64,000 bases of DNA from Hymenolepis diminuta (taxonomy: Eukaryota; Platyhelminthes; Cestoda; Cyclophyllidea; Hymenolepididae): positions 1,912,895 to 1,976,894 of the forward strand of contig CAADRB010000026.1 of assembly GCA_900708905.1 (NCBI GenBank), read 5' to 3'. The position numbers and the translations under genes were made by a program. The stretch's first letter is position 1. Each line of letters opens with the position of its first letter. The notes below the pieces were generated by a model, which made no database searches, was not told the DNA's origin, and saw only the letters and a program-made list of their open reading frames with translations. Below, piece after piece: positions 36,191-48,070 of this stretch.

Positions 36191-38269
36191 TTAAATTCTG
36201 GGCGTCGGCGGTGCAGCTGTTACGGTGATCATCAGTGCATACCAGGTGAACCGAATGGTAAAGTCTAACATGTAAAAGTGTTTTCAGAATTCGAGTTTCT
36301 CACAGAGGGTACTACCTCTGTGCCCAAAATGAATGTTGAAAAACGCTTTCCTGAAAATACCTCAGAGTTATCGTGATCGATAACTTGGGAGAAGCACTGT
36401 TTCTCCACTTTACCGATTTTTTTACAATCTCTCGATACTGACTGTGATACAAAACACAAAGTAAATGTAGATGCACTTATGGATTTGAATCGAATCACAC
36501 AATGAATAGAACAGTTACAGTACTAAGCATCCCAGACACATATTAATGTAAGAAGATCGGATCAACATCGATTTCAGATAAAATCGTTGTCCAAGTAATG
36601 TACATGCAAATCCGATGTGACTAATGAACAGTAAAAAAGTAATACGCTTAAACAGGTTATCCGAACCATTATTTACTTTAAAGCGCATAGAATGTTCCAG
36701 AATGTATTATGTAAACCAACTACTCAATAGTCTAAATGCCACATTTTTCCAAAAAATTCAAAAACTTTTGCACTAGAATAAATCACTTTTCTTTTGCAAT
36801 CCCGCACTTGTAAACTTTCCCACTTTGTTTAAGAATCGCCTCTCCCTGATAATTAAATAGAAATTTTAAATAATTGAAATACAACTAAATAAAAAATTTC
36901 CAAATCATGTCCTTAAGTAACCTTGTGGTGTAGTCTATTAATATGGTCTAAAACAATTTTTGATCTTGAAATAGATCATATGAATAGTCAATACTCAACT
37001 TTGTAGAAACATAACCTTTTTACATTGAGCAAGAAGAGTTGATTTATGCTTTTCCCATTGTTAATTGAGGAAGAATGACTCCATAACTAATTTAACTTTC
37101 CAAAGTCGCTGAATCTTCTGAAATAATTGAGATATAACTTTGCAAAATTTCAGAAATTGTTAATTGAAACAGCTACTATTATGAGTGGAGGTTATTATGC
37201 ATCGGTATTTATTGCAACACGGCCCAATGCTGAGTGTGTATGTTTGCCAAGCCAAGGTTCAGGAGATCAATGACAAGCAGAACCAATTAAAGTTGATTTT
37301 CTTAGTGGTTGACAGAATGCAAACTTATTGTAGGAACGACTCCAGGATACAAAGCTCTTGATCAAGTACCGTTAACAATTTCCTTAATAGATTTGAGAGA
37401 TTTTGCAATCAACCAATCTTTCACTTGGTAGCGTGTGGATATGGGAATAGGACTTCTCTTATTTCGGGCTATTTAAATAAAAGCTATGATTGAGCTGTGG
37501 CTGGCATAGCTTGCACAAAAGTGAGGTAGGGTCAGACCTCAGCAAACGCCCTATTATTTTCGCAAGCAATTTAAAACCTACAAAGGACCCAGAAGACACA
37601 ATATTTTATTCGGATCACATCGTATTATATTGTGTCAAATCACAACTGAGGGAGGGAGTTACAAACGACAGAGTGATAAGCCAGGCCAAGGGATTGTTGC
37701 TCAGATTCCATGTGCCTGGACATCACACAAGTGACTTGATTTATTTCAATAAAATGGGTCAGTCCACAATTCACAACTTTCCTTAACTTTATGCCAGGAA
37801 TTACAGGACTTATTCTGATATTTTAACGGTCGTGGGTCAGGTCACGAATATTAACCTTGAATTTTGAACCAAGGAGATCAATATTTAAGAGGCAGGAAAA
37901 TGTATATGAGGTAAAAACTGCCAGCCTAAGTAATTTCTAACAATCTGCTATATCGTTGAATAAAACTTCATTTTTACTTACCGATGCTTAACCTTAACTA
38001 GATATTTTAGCTAGCATTTAATTATAATAAAATTAAATAATAACATTTTTTAACTCAGGTAGTTTGAGATATTCACTTTCTTCAGCTCTCACATGCATCA
38101 GAAATTATTGGTAAAATGATGATCGTCATCCAGCAAAAAGTGCTGTTAAATTCAATCACCTTTGAAACTAAGCTACATACAGCATAATCCCTAAAATATC
38201 TTAACCTCCATTAAAAAGCTACTTTAGAAGTCTGAATAAATTAGGGCCCTTAGGGAACTGCTGAATTCT

Positions 38270-38575
38270 TACGACTACAACAGCCTTTTCCGGGTGAGAA
38301 GATCAAGAATTGTGTGTGATCATAGGCGTATTAAACAAGTGGGATTGAAATAGAGGGAAGGGTTGAAGGAGTAGAAAGAGCAACTGGGATGAAAGTAGAA
38401 GGCTTCACGACCGGATGAGAATAATCCGGATTGTTGTTAGTAGCGCGAATGTATGTATGATGAATGAGTTATGCGGTTGCATGTCCGTATTTTTGCCGAT
38501 GAGCAACCAATCAGAATTATCATTAGCCAATAGATATTAGTCAGCATGTGTGCAATGGATTGAGAATGGAGAAAA
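38270..38575 (+). repeat. Dispersed repeat family D, copy
   Basis: Begins near 'acaacagccttttccgggtg' and continues through a purine-rich 'gagggaagggttgaaggagt' segment. It aligns by eye with 54015-54330 ('acaacagcctttcctgagtg', 'gagggaaaaggaggaaggag'). Not coding. Confidence 0.4.
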
Positions 38576-39038
38576 TCTATGAATTAATGTGCGTAGGTAT
38601 TAAAATCTCAAATTGTAAAAGTCTTAAGGATGAAGAAGTGTCAATTACAATTCAGGCTCCTGAGAAATAATTTTTATGCGCCATTCTTCTAAACTAGGTT
38701 GCTCTGAATTCCAACAAATTTTTTGTATTTTTTATTATCAGATTTAATTTCTGTCACCTTTTCATGAAACAAATTAAATAAAATATAACATTTTTGAACT
38801 TGATCCCTTCCAAACTACAGTTTACTGGTGCAAATCAGCAAATAATTAGGAGAAACATTATAACATTTTGAAGGCCGAATAATCGTAACTAACAGAGTGG
38901 CCACGTACCGCTAAGGATATCGTAGTAATCTCAGTATTGAAACAATAAGCCATGGAAATTTGATACATTTACTATCTGTTTAATAAGGAGGACATGTCAT
39001 GTAATCTACCATATTTATTAGGGCATGGAATTTAACAG

Positions 39039-39047
39039 TATAAAAGG
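39039..39047 (+). promoter_or_regulatory. TATA box of the repeat-protein gene
   Basis: A consensus TATAAAAGG lies 43 bases upstream of the ATG at 39082. Transcription starting some 30 bases downstream of it would give a 5' untranslated leader of only 10-20 nt. This supports the downstream ATG as the true start and excludes the in-frame ATG at 39025, which precedes the box. Confidence 0.65.
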
Positions 39048-39081
39048 AAGTGAAAAAGTAAGCTTTCACCAACAAAGCAAA

Positions 39082-40936
39082 ATGCATTTGACTATCATAT
39101 TTGGTCTGATCGGTTTGGTGTGCTCTGCGTTAGCACAAAATGCAAGTGGCTACGGCAATGGCAATGGTGGATATGGTTATGACCAACAGCACAATTATCA
39201 ATATCCACACAGTGGGCAACATTACCAGCAAACTCCGCAACGGCCACATCAGTCATATCCATACCAACATCCTCCCCATACTCAGTTTCCACAACAACAG
39301 CCACGGTGGCCGCAACAACAAAATCCTCAAGATTCACAACCGCAGTCACAGTGGCCGCAACAACAAAATCCTCAAGATTCACAACCGCAGTCACAGTGGC
39401 CGCAACAACAAAATCCTCAAGANNNNNNNNNNNNNNNNNNNNNNNNNNNNNNNNNNNNNNNNNNNNNNNNNNNNNNNNNNNNNNNNNNNNNNNNNNNNNN
39501 NNNNNNNNNNNNNNNNNNNNNNNNNNNNNNNNNNNNNNNNNNNNNNNNNNNNNNNNNNNNNNNNNNNNNNNNNNNNNNNNNNNNNNNNNNNNNNNNNNNN
39601 NNNNNNNNNNNNNNNNNNNNNNNNNNNNNNNNNNNNNNNNNNNNNNNNNNNNNNNNNNNNNNNNNNNNNNNNNNNNNNNNNNNNNNNNNNNNNNNNNNNN
39701 NNNNNNNNNNNNNNNNNNNNNNNNNNNNNNNNNNNNNNNNNNNNNNNNNNNNNNNNNNNNNNNNNNNNNNNTCCTCAAGATTCACAACCGCAGTCACAGT
39801 GGCCGCAACAACAAAATCCTCAAGATTCACAACCGCAGTCACAGTGGCCGCAACAACAAAATCCTCAAGACTCACAACAGCAACCACAGTGGCCGCAACA
39901 ACAAAATCCTCAAGACTCACAACAGCAACCACAGTGGCCGCAACAACAAAATCCTCAAGACTCACAACCGCAGTCACAGTGGCCGCAACAACAAAATCCT
40001 CAAGACTCACAACAGCAACCACAGCGGCCGCAACAACAAAATCCTCAAGATTCACAACCGCAGTCACAGTGGCCGCAACAACAAAATCCTCAAGACTCAC
40101 AACAGCAACCACAGTGGCCGCAACAACAAAATCCTCAAGACTCACAACAGCAACCACAGTGGCCGCAGCAACAAAATCCTCAAGATTCACAACCGCAGAC
40201 ACAGTGGCCTGATTACCAACCTCGACATGTGCAACGACCATGCGTCGATCCCGAGGTGGCTGAGGAAATCTTTGATACTATGCCACAAATTCGTCTAGAG
40301 CTTGTTAATGCTCTGTACTTGCAAGATCCTGGGTTTGTCAAGTACGTTATCTCTCAACACAGGAATCTCTATGGTCTTCTCATGAACATGTATCCTGACA
40401 CTTTTGAATTCGTCTTCAAACATGTACCTTCCATTCAAAAGACTCTGGCTCAATTGCCTGCTGAAGAAATACGAAGACTAATGGGCTCAATAGTCGACAT
40501 CAAGGCATTCCTAGCTAAACTAGATGCAAAAATCCTCAATGTTCTTCTCTTCAAGTTGCCTGAATTAAAAGATGCAGATCCAACTGTCACCACCACAGAA
40601 ATGATGTCAACTGATGCCACTACTGTAGAACTCGTTATAGAACCGGAGTGCCAAGGATTTTTGTTTACAGAGGAGGAATTGAAAAAGATCAGAACTGTCT
40701 TCCCCAAAGTGGACGAATTGCTCTCCAAGTTGCCGAAGGAGAAGCAAGTTACACTCCATGCTCTCTTCCCTAACATGGCCAAGGCCATCCTCAAATTGGA
40801 CTCCAAGGATCTTCAAACCCTTAACGAAAATGTAGCTGAGATTGCAGATCAATTGAACAATCTTATTGCTGAGAGTCTGGTCAAAATAATGGCCGATGAA
40901 AGTGAAAGCAATATCTTGCGTAAGATCCTCTGTTAA
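39082..40936 (+). CDS. Secreted Pro/Gln-rich tandem-repeat protein with helical C-terminal region
   Basis: Single-exon gene broken only by an assembly gap. It starts at ATG 39082 with a clear signal peptide ('MHLTIIFGLIGLVCSALA', probable cleavage after it). A Gly/Tyr/His-rich spacer follows, then 15-residue repeats of the type 'WPQQQNPQDSQPQSQ', two upstream of the gap and about ten downstream (39772-40205). The C-terminal ~240 residues ('CVDPEVAEEIFDTMP' to 'ILRKILC') are non-repetitive at DNA level. They are built from amphipathic helices of about 20 residues resembling one another ('HVPSIQKTLAQLPAEE', 'VFPKVDELLSKLPKEK', 'LFPNMAKAILKLDSKD'), with only three cysteines. The frame changes across the gap only because the N run is of approximate length. 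The product is presumably exported, perhaps a gland, tegument or adhesive/matrix protein; no named family is recognised. Poly(A) signals lie at 40964 and 40973. Confidence 0.85.
39301..40205 (+). repeat. 45-bp coding minisatellite, two unit variants
   Basis: The unit encodes 15 residues and exists in two versions, ending '..SQPQS' (cct/ccg-type) and '..SQQQP'. The units before the gap are all the first type. After the gap the order is S, S, P, P, S, P, S, P, P and a final T variant (S = QPQS, P = QQQP). One P unit has Trp changed to Arg. The array stays open in all three forward frames and at least two reverse frames, because the 45-bp unit is a multiple of three without stops. Confidence 0.9.
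39423..39771. other. Assembly gap (349 N) inside the minisatellite
   Basis: The distance between equivalent repeat positions either side of the N run (39422 and 39780) is 358, two short of eight 45-bp units. A gap of 351 would restore both repeat register and reading frame, so the stated length is probably an estimate. Confidence 0.9.
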
Positions 40937-40963
40937 ATCCACCAAATTTCCCCTAAAATTCCT

Positions 40964-40978
40964 AATAAATTAAATAAA
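40964..40978 (+). terminator. Tandem polyadenylation signals of the repeat-protein gene
   Basis: AATAAA occurs at 40964-40969 and again at 40973-40978, starting 28 nt after the stop codon. The 3' untranslated region would be very short, matching the short 5' leader. Confidence 0.65.
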
Positions 40979-43900
40979 ATTTAATTTGAAATAATTTCCT
41001 CATTATGCTATTAATAGGCTAGATTGAATTTTACATAAAAAGAAGAGATGAAATTGGTAGATTCGATTAAAAACTTTGGTTGAAGTTTAGTTAGCCAGAT
41101 TGGGATAAAGCAGGAGTATAGTTAGCAGAAGTATTGAGAATTAGGTGTCATTTCAAAGGAGATAAATGGCTAAATGGAAGATGGAAGATATTGCCATTTA
41201 TTCAATTAAGAACTTTATTAGAACCTATTGGAACGCGTAGAACATGGTGGATTTGAGCTGCAGTTGTATATGTCAGCAATCACACTTGGGCCAGAAAACT
41301 TCAACATAACGAAAGCCGCTGTAGCAAAGTTAAATAATCAAACTTATTGAAATTTAATAATAGTAAAGATGTAAAACTGTCAGTGATATAGATATTGAGG
41401 TAGGGGAGAGAAAAACTATGAGATTTCGGCCTTTAAGTCAGTTGTGATTGGAGCCTCCTTAAAATTCAGACCTTCAGGCACTGAGATAATTTCAGTGTAT
41501 ATTGTTATATTGTCAGGTAGGTGACTTGGTAAAAACGCACAATAAATCATGTTTTTCAGAAGCACTGGGTTTGCACAATTTGCACTTAAGTATTATCTCA
41601 CTCTCCTAGTTATTTACTATTTTGCAGACTGCAAAAGGATGCATAAATCCAACCTGAACAAAGTTGGAATTTTTGATGGTGGAACAATTCCATTTTTTAA
41701 CGTCACTGCACTGAAAATTGTTATATACCTTTCGAGAGCCAATAGGCCATTATTAATACGTTAGTGACGGCAAAAGTGGTGAAAGGTAGTTTATCAGCCA
41801 AGATTGACCATAGCTGAAGGGGTACTCGTTAAAGACATATAAACTGGGGAATTTGAGAGTCAGATCTCTTGATCACCATCAAGTTGCAGACTTAAACATT
41901 AAATTAAAATAACTGATAGTTGTAATATTAAACCACAATAACAATAACCACAATAGAGTGAAAAAAGATTTAATATCTTTTAAGAAGAAATAAATTGTAA
42001 ACCAGATCTGATCGAGTGGCAGTCGTCAAATAAAATGAAAGCTTTATTTATTCAAATAAAATTAAATAAATATTAAATAACCTTAGCCAAAGGATAATCT
42101 CCCAAAACCTACTTGAGGTTGAACATACTTAAATATAAAATAATTCGGTATCTCTTAAGGCCATAATTCGCCCTTTTGAATGCTCAAACATACTGAAAGC
42201 TTTTCGAATGAATTCCATAAATAACCTCTCTCTCTCTCTTGTTTTTCCATTATGCAACTAAGTCTCCATGGATTTAGGGATCTTTGACTACCTATAACGC
42301 TTCCTCATAGCTCTTTTACATACAACCATTTAGTCTACAACTTTCTAAACTCAGTAACTACACGCAATTTTTGAATAGGTACTACTTTACGCCAACTAAT
42401 GCAAGGCATCGACCTTATAACGTAGCATATTTTTACGAATATACAATATTTGTAAATAGGTAATAAAAAATCTCAAGTTTATTTTTTGCGTGTGGATATT
42501 TTCATTCAGTTTTCATTCATTTTTATTTAGTTCTTCTTGGTGAAAGCTATTGTTCACAAGTCTGGACTTCGGTTGCACCTTGAGTCTTTTCTGCGGTTTT
42601 CTGTAACGTCCGAAGTAACGGTCGGGGCGATAATTGCATTTCGTCACCAGAGTTCACATGTGTTCAGGTTGATTTCAATTGGTTCTTTTTCGGTTTGAAA
42701 GTTACTATTGGGTACTAAAATCGAAGTTGTTTGCGATGGAGCACCCAGATTTGAACACTGGTACCTAAAGATTAGAATATGAAGAGTCTCTTCTATTGTC
42801 CCCTTCTATTGTGACACGAGAGTTGCATTGCTCATCCAAACCGTTGAAATTAAGTTGAGAGTGAAGATTACATTGAGTTAATGACAAGAGTTCTAAAATT
42901 GTTGGTATAAGTATACATGATCACTTTTATAGGTGACGAGTGGCGAATACTAGGAGAAGTCTATTATTAGTAGTACTAGCGGTGCTGGATTTAAAAGATA
43001 ATAACCCCAGGCTATTTTAATTAGTATTCACATGGATAAGATATGAGATTTCATGGATAGGCCCCTGCAAGACTAACATTAACACGAAACGAAGGAATTT
43101 TAGTTTAAGAGCACATGACTGAACTAATAAGAGATAGTAGCCATCTTAACCTCGACTGTTTTATGTGAAACTACAATAGATGCTGTTTCATTCGAGTAAG
43201 AAACAGGTTAACCAGAGCCGATTTCCTCGGATTATCTCTTTTTATTCAACTGTGCCGATAGTTTAGATCAGTAAACAGACCTTGATTTTGCTCAGATGTG
43301 GTTGCACTGATCAATAAATTTTAGAGAAATGATTACGATGGCCAATTAAAAAGTTCTTGGGAAAGCTATAATAAAACGGTCTCTCTCATGACCCTTTAGG
43401 CAGCACATTTGATGCACATGTGAACAGTGTCTTTGTAAGTGTTATCGTTGGTTGTAAGCACTTGGCGATCATGGTGCCTGACTGACTGATGGGTGCAACT
43501 TCATATTATCACTGGCAGCCTGAACAAAAGTAAATTTTTAAAAATATTGAGTAGTCCATTGTTTGCTGATAAACCAAAGATTATTTTGTTATCACCGTAG
43601 TAAATATCGTCCTACGTGGTAAATAATGCGTGTTTCCCATCAATTATAGCCTATTTGCCTCCCAAAATATAGTCTACAAATTCAAGATCTCCGTGAAAAC
43701 GTGGAATTACCGAATGGACAAGATTTGACACAGACTACTGCAAAGTGACAACTATGTAATTTAGCACATTTTAATAAATGCACAATTTTGGGAATAATTA
43801 ATTACAAAACTGCCAATTTATAATATTGGTAAAAATAATTAATTTGAACTAACGACTTCCAATATGCCAGAATCAAAATATCCCAATTTAGGCAACTCGG

Positions 43901-46569
43901 TATCCCGAAACTTATCATAGGCTCGAATGCGAACAACTTCAGTATCCTGAAGTTGGTATTAAAGTTACCACTTTGATATCCCAATTCAGCCCATAGATAT
44001 ATGATAATATTATTATCGATACAATTTCTGTTGTTCAATTTTGGCGGAAGAACGGCACCAATGGGTCCCCCTTTTGAGAAGCTATTTGACGAGAATTCAC
44101 CTATGTGGATTGTCATTTCCATTGTTAGATTTGATAATGAATCTGATAAAAAACATAGAAAATGGTTGATTCAGCTCTATATATGTTCTATAAAAAAGGA
44201 AATTATATTAAATCAAATGAGTATATACCTTGTCTGGGGATGAAAAATATATATCCCGTAGATTTCTTCCGTATACCTGTCATCCTTATCACTGATGTGG
44301 GTATGCGGGTGAATTTTGCACTTGACAGTCAATCTGAGCAAAACAAATTATAAACTCTGTTGTCAATCTAGCGGTGCTTTAACCTATGGCATTCAAGGAT
44401 ATAAAAAGACGTTCATTACTATTAAAAAATAATCGCACATTCAATAAACTTTCTCAAAAATTAGCACTAATACTTCCATTCTATTTATTTCATGGGATCT
44501 CAGGCAACAGCATCCGAAGTATTATTTCAACTCTTACCTAGCCTTATAGCGAAAAAAGGTCATCCACGATAGTTTGCTAACCTCAGTCACTGCAATTAGT
44601 CTAAGCTAAAAATATGAATGCACTATTTGAAAATGTTTCATCTGCCTGTTAAAAAAGTGTTTTTGAATTGGTATAGGCAAATGTTTTTGCCCCAGGGCAG
44701 CTGTTAACATCTAATCGGCTAAAATAAACAGTCCCATTGACAGTCAGAGCTTTAAATTTTAACGTCAACAGTTGTCGCTTTACGGTAGTGAAAAAAGTAA
44801 TTATTCGACCAATGGCGAATGGGGCAATAAGAAAAGGTGCGTGGAAAAGCTGCTGAAAATAGAGTATCTTCGGCATTTAACCATTTAAGTGACTAATTTC
44901 AATTACTTTAAGCGGTATTGACAATTTTAACAAAGTTACTTCCTTATACAACAATGTTTTATTTTTTTATGTAGTTTTCTTTATTTTCTAACTTCAACGA
45001 ATTTGGAAATTAGACTTTTTTGTTTCTTGAGAAAAATACAGGATACTTATGATGAGCTATCATTTAAGCCCAATAACTACTCTCAAGGACGGGGAATTTT
45101 AAAACTTCATATCGTATGTAGGTGTTTGTAACAAAATTGCTAACTTTATCAATAACACTCACATGAATAAATGTTATAGAGATTAATTGAATCATCTTTT
45201 CAATACTTACAGTGGTTATTTGTGTAATTAGGTTTCTTAACAGACGTTTTTCACAAGATTTCAGATAATTCTGGACGTTTTTTGAAAGTTTAAGGAAAGG
45301 TTTTATTTCTTCTAAAAACCAATTGATTCAAAATACACGCTCCTAATTCTTTGAAAATTCAAACTTGATGGAGTATCTCAGAAACCCGTTTTATTTCTTC
45401 ATTGTTTAACTGCATTTAATTAGCTCAAAACTATAAAAAATGAAAATTATAGACGACGAATAAAATTCTGAATAAGACTTTTAATTAAACAAATATATGA
45501 AAATTGTAGTCAAGAAGCTATAATATAATTTTTGCGAAACACTGTAACTGAAATAGTAATAAAATAATCCAGTTGTAAAATTACGGCATTATTTCAGTTT
45601 CCATATTCTAAATATATTCATCTTTCCTATGGGAAAATAATTTTTAAATTTTGGTTAAGTTTATGTTGCATATTTTAGTAAGAGCGGTCGATTGATTTTT
45701 ACTGGCTTTTAGTGTCCTGATAATTTAAAATTGATAACGGGAAGTTTGACATCACTTGTTAAAAGCAACTCCTCTTATGAATTAGTGGCCATGACGAGTA
45801 AATTTTTTCAGGAATCTTCATGGATGGTTTCTAAACAAAACATCTCTTCAGATGAGGGATCATTCTCGACCTTCACATATTCACAAAGAATCAATGACAT
45901 CGAACATCCATCTAACCAATTCCTCGTTTCTAATACCCTTTAATTTTGACCGCAGTTCTAGTGTGAGAAGGGATGATTCCTTATTAGGCTCCAATATCCA
46001 AATCAGAGTCTAGTGTACGAATGTGTTGATGATTAGCTGCATATTCTTCTTACTTTACTTAATTGTTGTAACTCTTACTAATTTAAGAAATTGATAATAT
46101 ATGTCAAATAAATATGATTTGATAGCATTATCAGGTTGGGCTTAATCTGTCAGCCGAGTAAGTCCACTGACCGACCTAATTTGACCACAAAATGTCAAAA
46201 TTAAAGAGTAAGAGGGTGTATACTCGGTGGATACGGTAAAATGATTATGAATAATGAATTTATTTAAAATAGAACGTTAATAGACGTCCAATTTTGACGA
46301 GGTTCCGAAAACGGGTTCTTAAAAGTTATGAAGTAGAAGGACAAACAGATGATAATTTGGAAAGCCGAATCATCAGTTATTACTTTACCACTTCAAATAT
46401 AAAATACAGTATCTTCTAACAGTTTCTCAATAGTAACAAATTTTGGCTTCTTTGCTATTGAAAAAGTTATATTCGTTCAGCAAATATATTATTATTTTGT
46501 TATAATAACCCACATTTTTCATTTCGGAAAATCAAGTAAAGTCAGATGAGTAAAGTCCGATAAAAAAAA

Positions 46570-46840
46570 TAAGGGGGGGGGGATCAAAAAGACAGGCCAA
46601 AATATTTATTCCATTCGATTTTCGTCTTCGGGTTGTAGAATATTCACTTAATATATGGTCTACCGCCACACGTTCCAAAATTCGAACATTGTAATTTGTC
46701 ACTTGGATAACTTATCAGATTTTTATCTACAGTCTCCGGTACTTTTTGGCTGATTGTTTAATTAAGATGATCGGTCTTGCCACTTTGACTTATTTCCTCT
46801 TCAAAGGCCGAAATGCAATCCGATCTTACTCCTAGAAATT
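46570..46840 (+). repeat. Dispersed repeat family A, copy
   Basis: A well-preserved copy with a poly-G/purine leader ('aagggggggggatcaaaaag'), then 'cattcgattttcgtcttcgg', 'cacgttccaaaattcgaaca', 'tgattgtttaattaagatga' and 'tcggtcttgccactttgact'. With 4450 and 28370 it defines the family. Confidence 0.5.
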
Positions 46841-47739
46841 AATCAGACTCGTTACACTTAATTGTTTAAAAGAAATTAAAATTGTATGTTTTACTATCAA
46901 GCTTTGCGCCAAGATTAGCAGTTTTGCGCAAAAATATGACAATTTTAATCAAAGGGATGAATAAATTGGTCAAAGGCCGCCATTTAATGTCGCAATCTTT
47001 GAAATGTGACAAATTACAGCAAGCAGAACGGTGATAATATATTGTTGTTTGAAATTATTCAGGTCAATCATTCCTTACTAAATGATATTTTGAAAACTCA
47101 TTGGGCAACGGAAAAAATAAATGAAGTGAACGGGGTTTGATGACAAAAATGAGATTTAAAACATGGGATAAATTTAAACACATAATATAAAGAATCGCAT
47201 TTCAGAATCTAATTAATTTTTTAAGCATTCATTATTTTTTAATATTACTTACTCCAAGTCTTGAGGCCAGACTATCCATCAAAATTTCACGCATTTACAT
47301 AAGTTCGGGTCAAATTTAATGACAAAAATTAATATAAAAGATTTTTAAAGTGATTTAAGCTGCCATCCCTGGTATTTTATCTTTAATGTAAGCTAATTCA
47401 TGTTAAAATATCAGCCGGATTTCTCTGCAGTCATCAACAATAAACAATGAAGGATAATTCCCAAATTCTCTAAAAAATTTTTCGTGATAATTTAACAAAT
47501 TTTTATCAAATATGGAATAGCTCGAAGCGATTCTAAAAAAGCAACATGTATTATATCGTCTACTTACAGTGGACTCATAATAAGTAATGATTATGTTCAT
47601 GTGATCCCTGAGTTATCAATGTTTGATTTAACCCTTGGTCAACCCTTAAATACAACATTTAAGACTTTTTTCTGATAAATTTGCTAAAAGTATTCGAAAA
47701 TGGTATAATAGCATTGCCGGGTCTGTGGTTATCCTTCGG

Positions 47740-48070
47740 TGCACATCTGGAAGGCCTCTGGATAGATTGGCTAGACAAAATAAACACTGGACGGCAAGGA
47801 ACGTCAATCATACTTAAGTCGCCGCATCCCAAATGGAGTTTGCCATGTGGCCTGACACTAAGATCCCGCATGCCACATGGATGATAAAAACAGTGCTGGT
47901 TTGTTTTTGGTCAATAAAAGGGGTAAAATGTCAGTTGCAAGAGCGGCTCCAAGTCAAGTGCTGCAAATAGTTCTTCCAATTGGCTTGAGAAAATTTTTAT
48001 AGTATCAATAAATTAAATAAAACATAACAATTTATAACCTGACAGACTGCTTTGAACTGTAGGATATTCC
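47740..48070 (+). repeat. Dispersed repeat family C, copy
   Basis: The left part matches 36050-36190 and the right part matches 5430-5560 ('aaaatg', then 'aagtcaagtgctg'). Its end ('aattaaataaaacataacaa') also resembles 38775-38800. The chain of partial matches implies one longer element whose copies are variously truncated. Confidence 0.35.

Larger units (their letters stand above)
29840..39000. other. Long stretch without a recognised gene
   Basis: KMT5A 3' untranslated sequence occupies about the first 180 bases. Beyond it, open frames at 32626-32880, 33763-33966 and 37490-37786 (98 codons) are the longest, and none carries a recognisable motif. A pyrimidine-rich, GC-richer block at 34640-35540 stands out from its AT-rich surroundings without a coding match. 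Diverged repeats are listed separately. Confidence 0.4.

Noticed and set aside
37490..37786. 98-codon plus-strand open frame
   Set aside because: Residue composition is not unlike a protein, but there is no motif, no good start context and no neighbouring exon in phase. Kept only as part of the unassigned stretch.
39025..39081. Upstream in-frame ATG at 39025 as the start of the repeat protein
   Set aside because: It lies before the TATA box and would bury the signal peptide 19 residues inside the protein.
39140..40298. Long overlapping open frames in the other forward and both reverse frames across the repeat array (up to 330 codons)
   Set aside because: They exist only because the 45-bp unit has no stop in those frames and the N run is read as open. 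The signal peptide, the unique C-terminal region and the TATA box support only the Trp-Pro-Gln frame.
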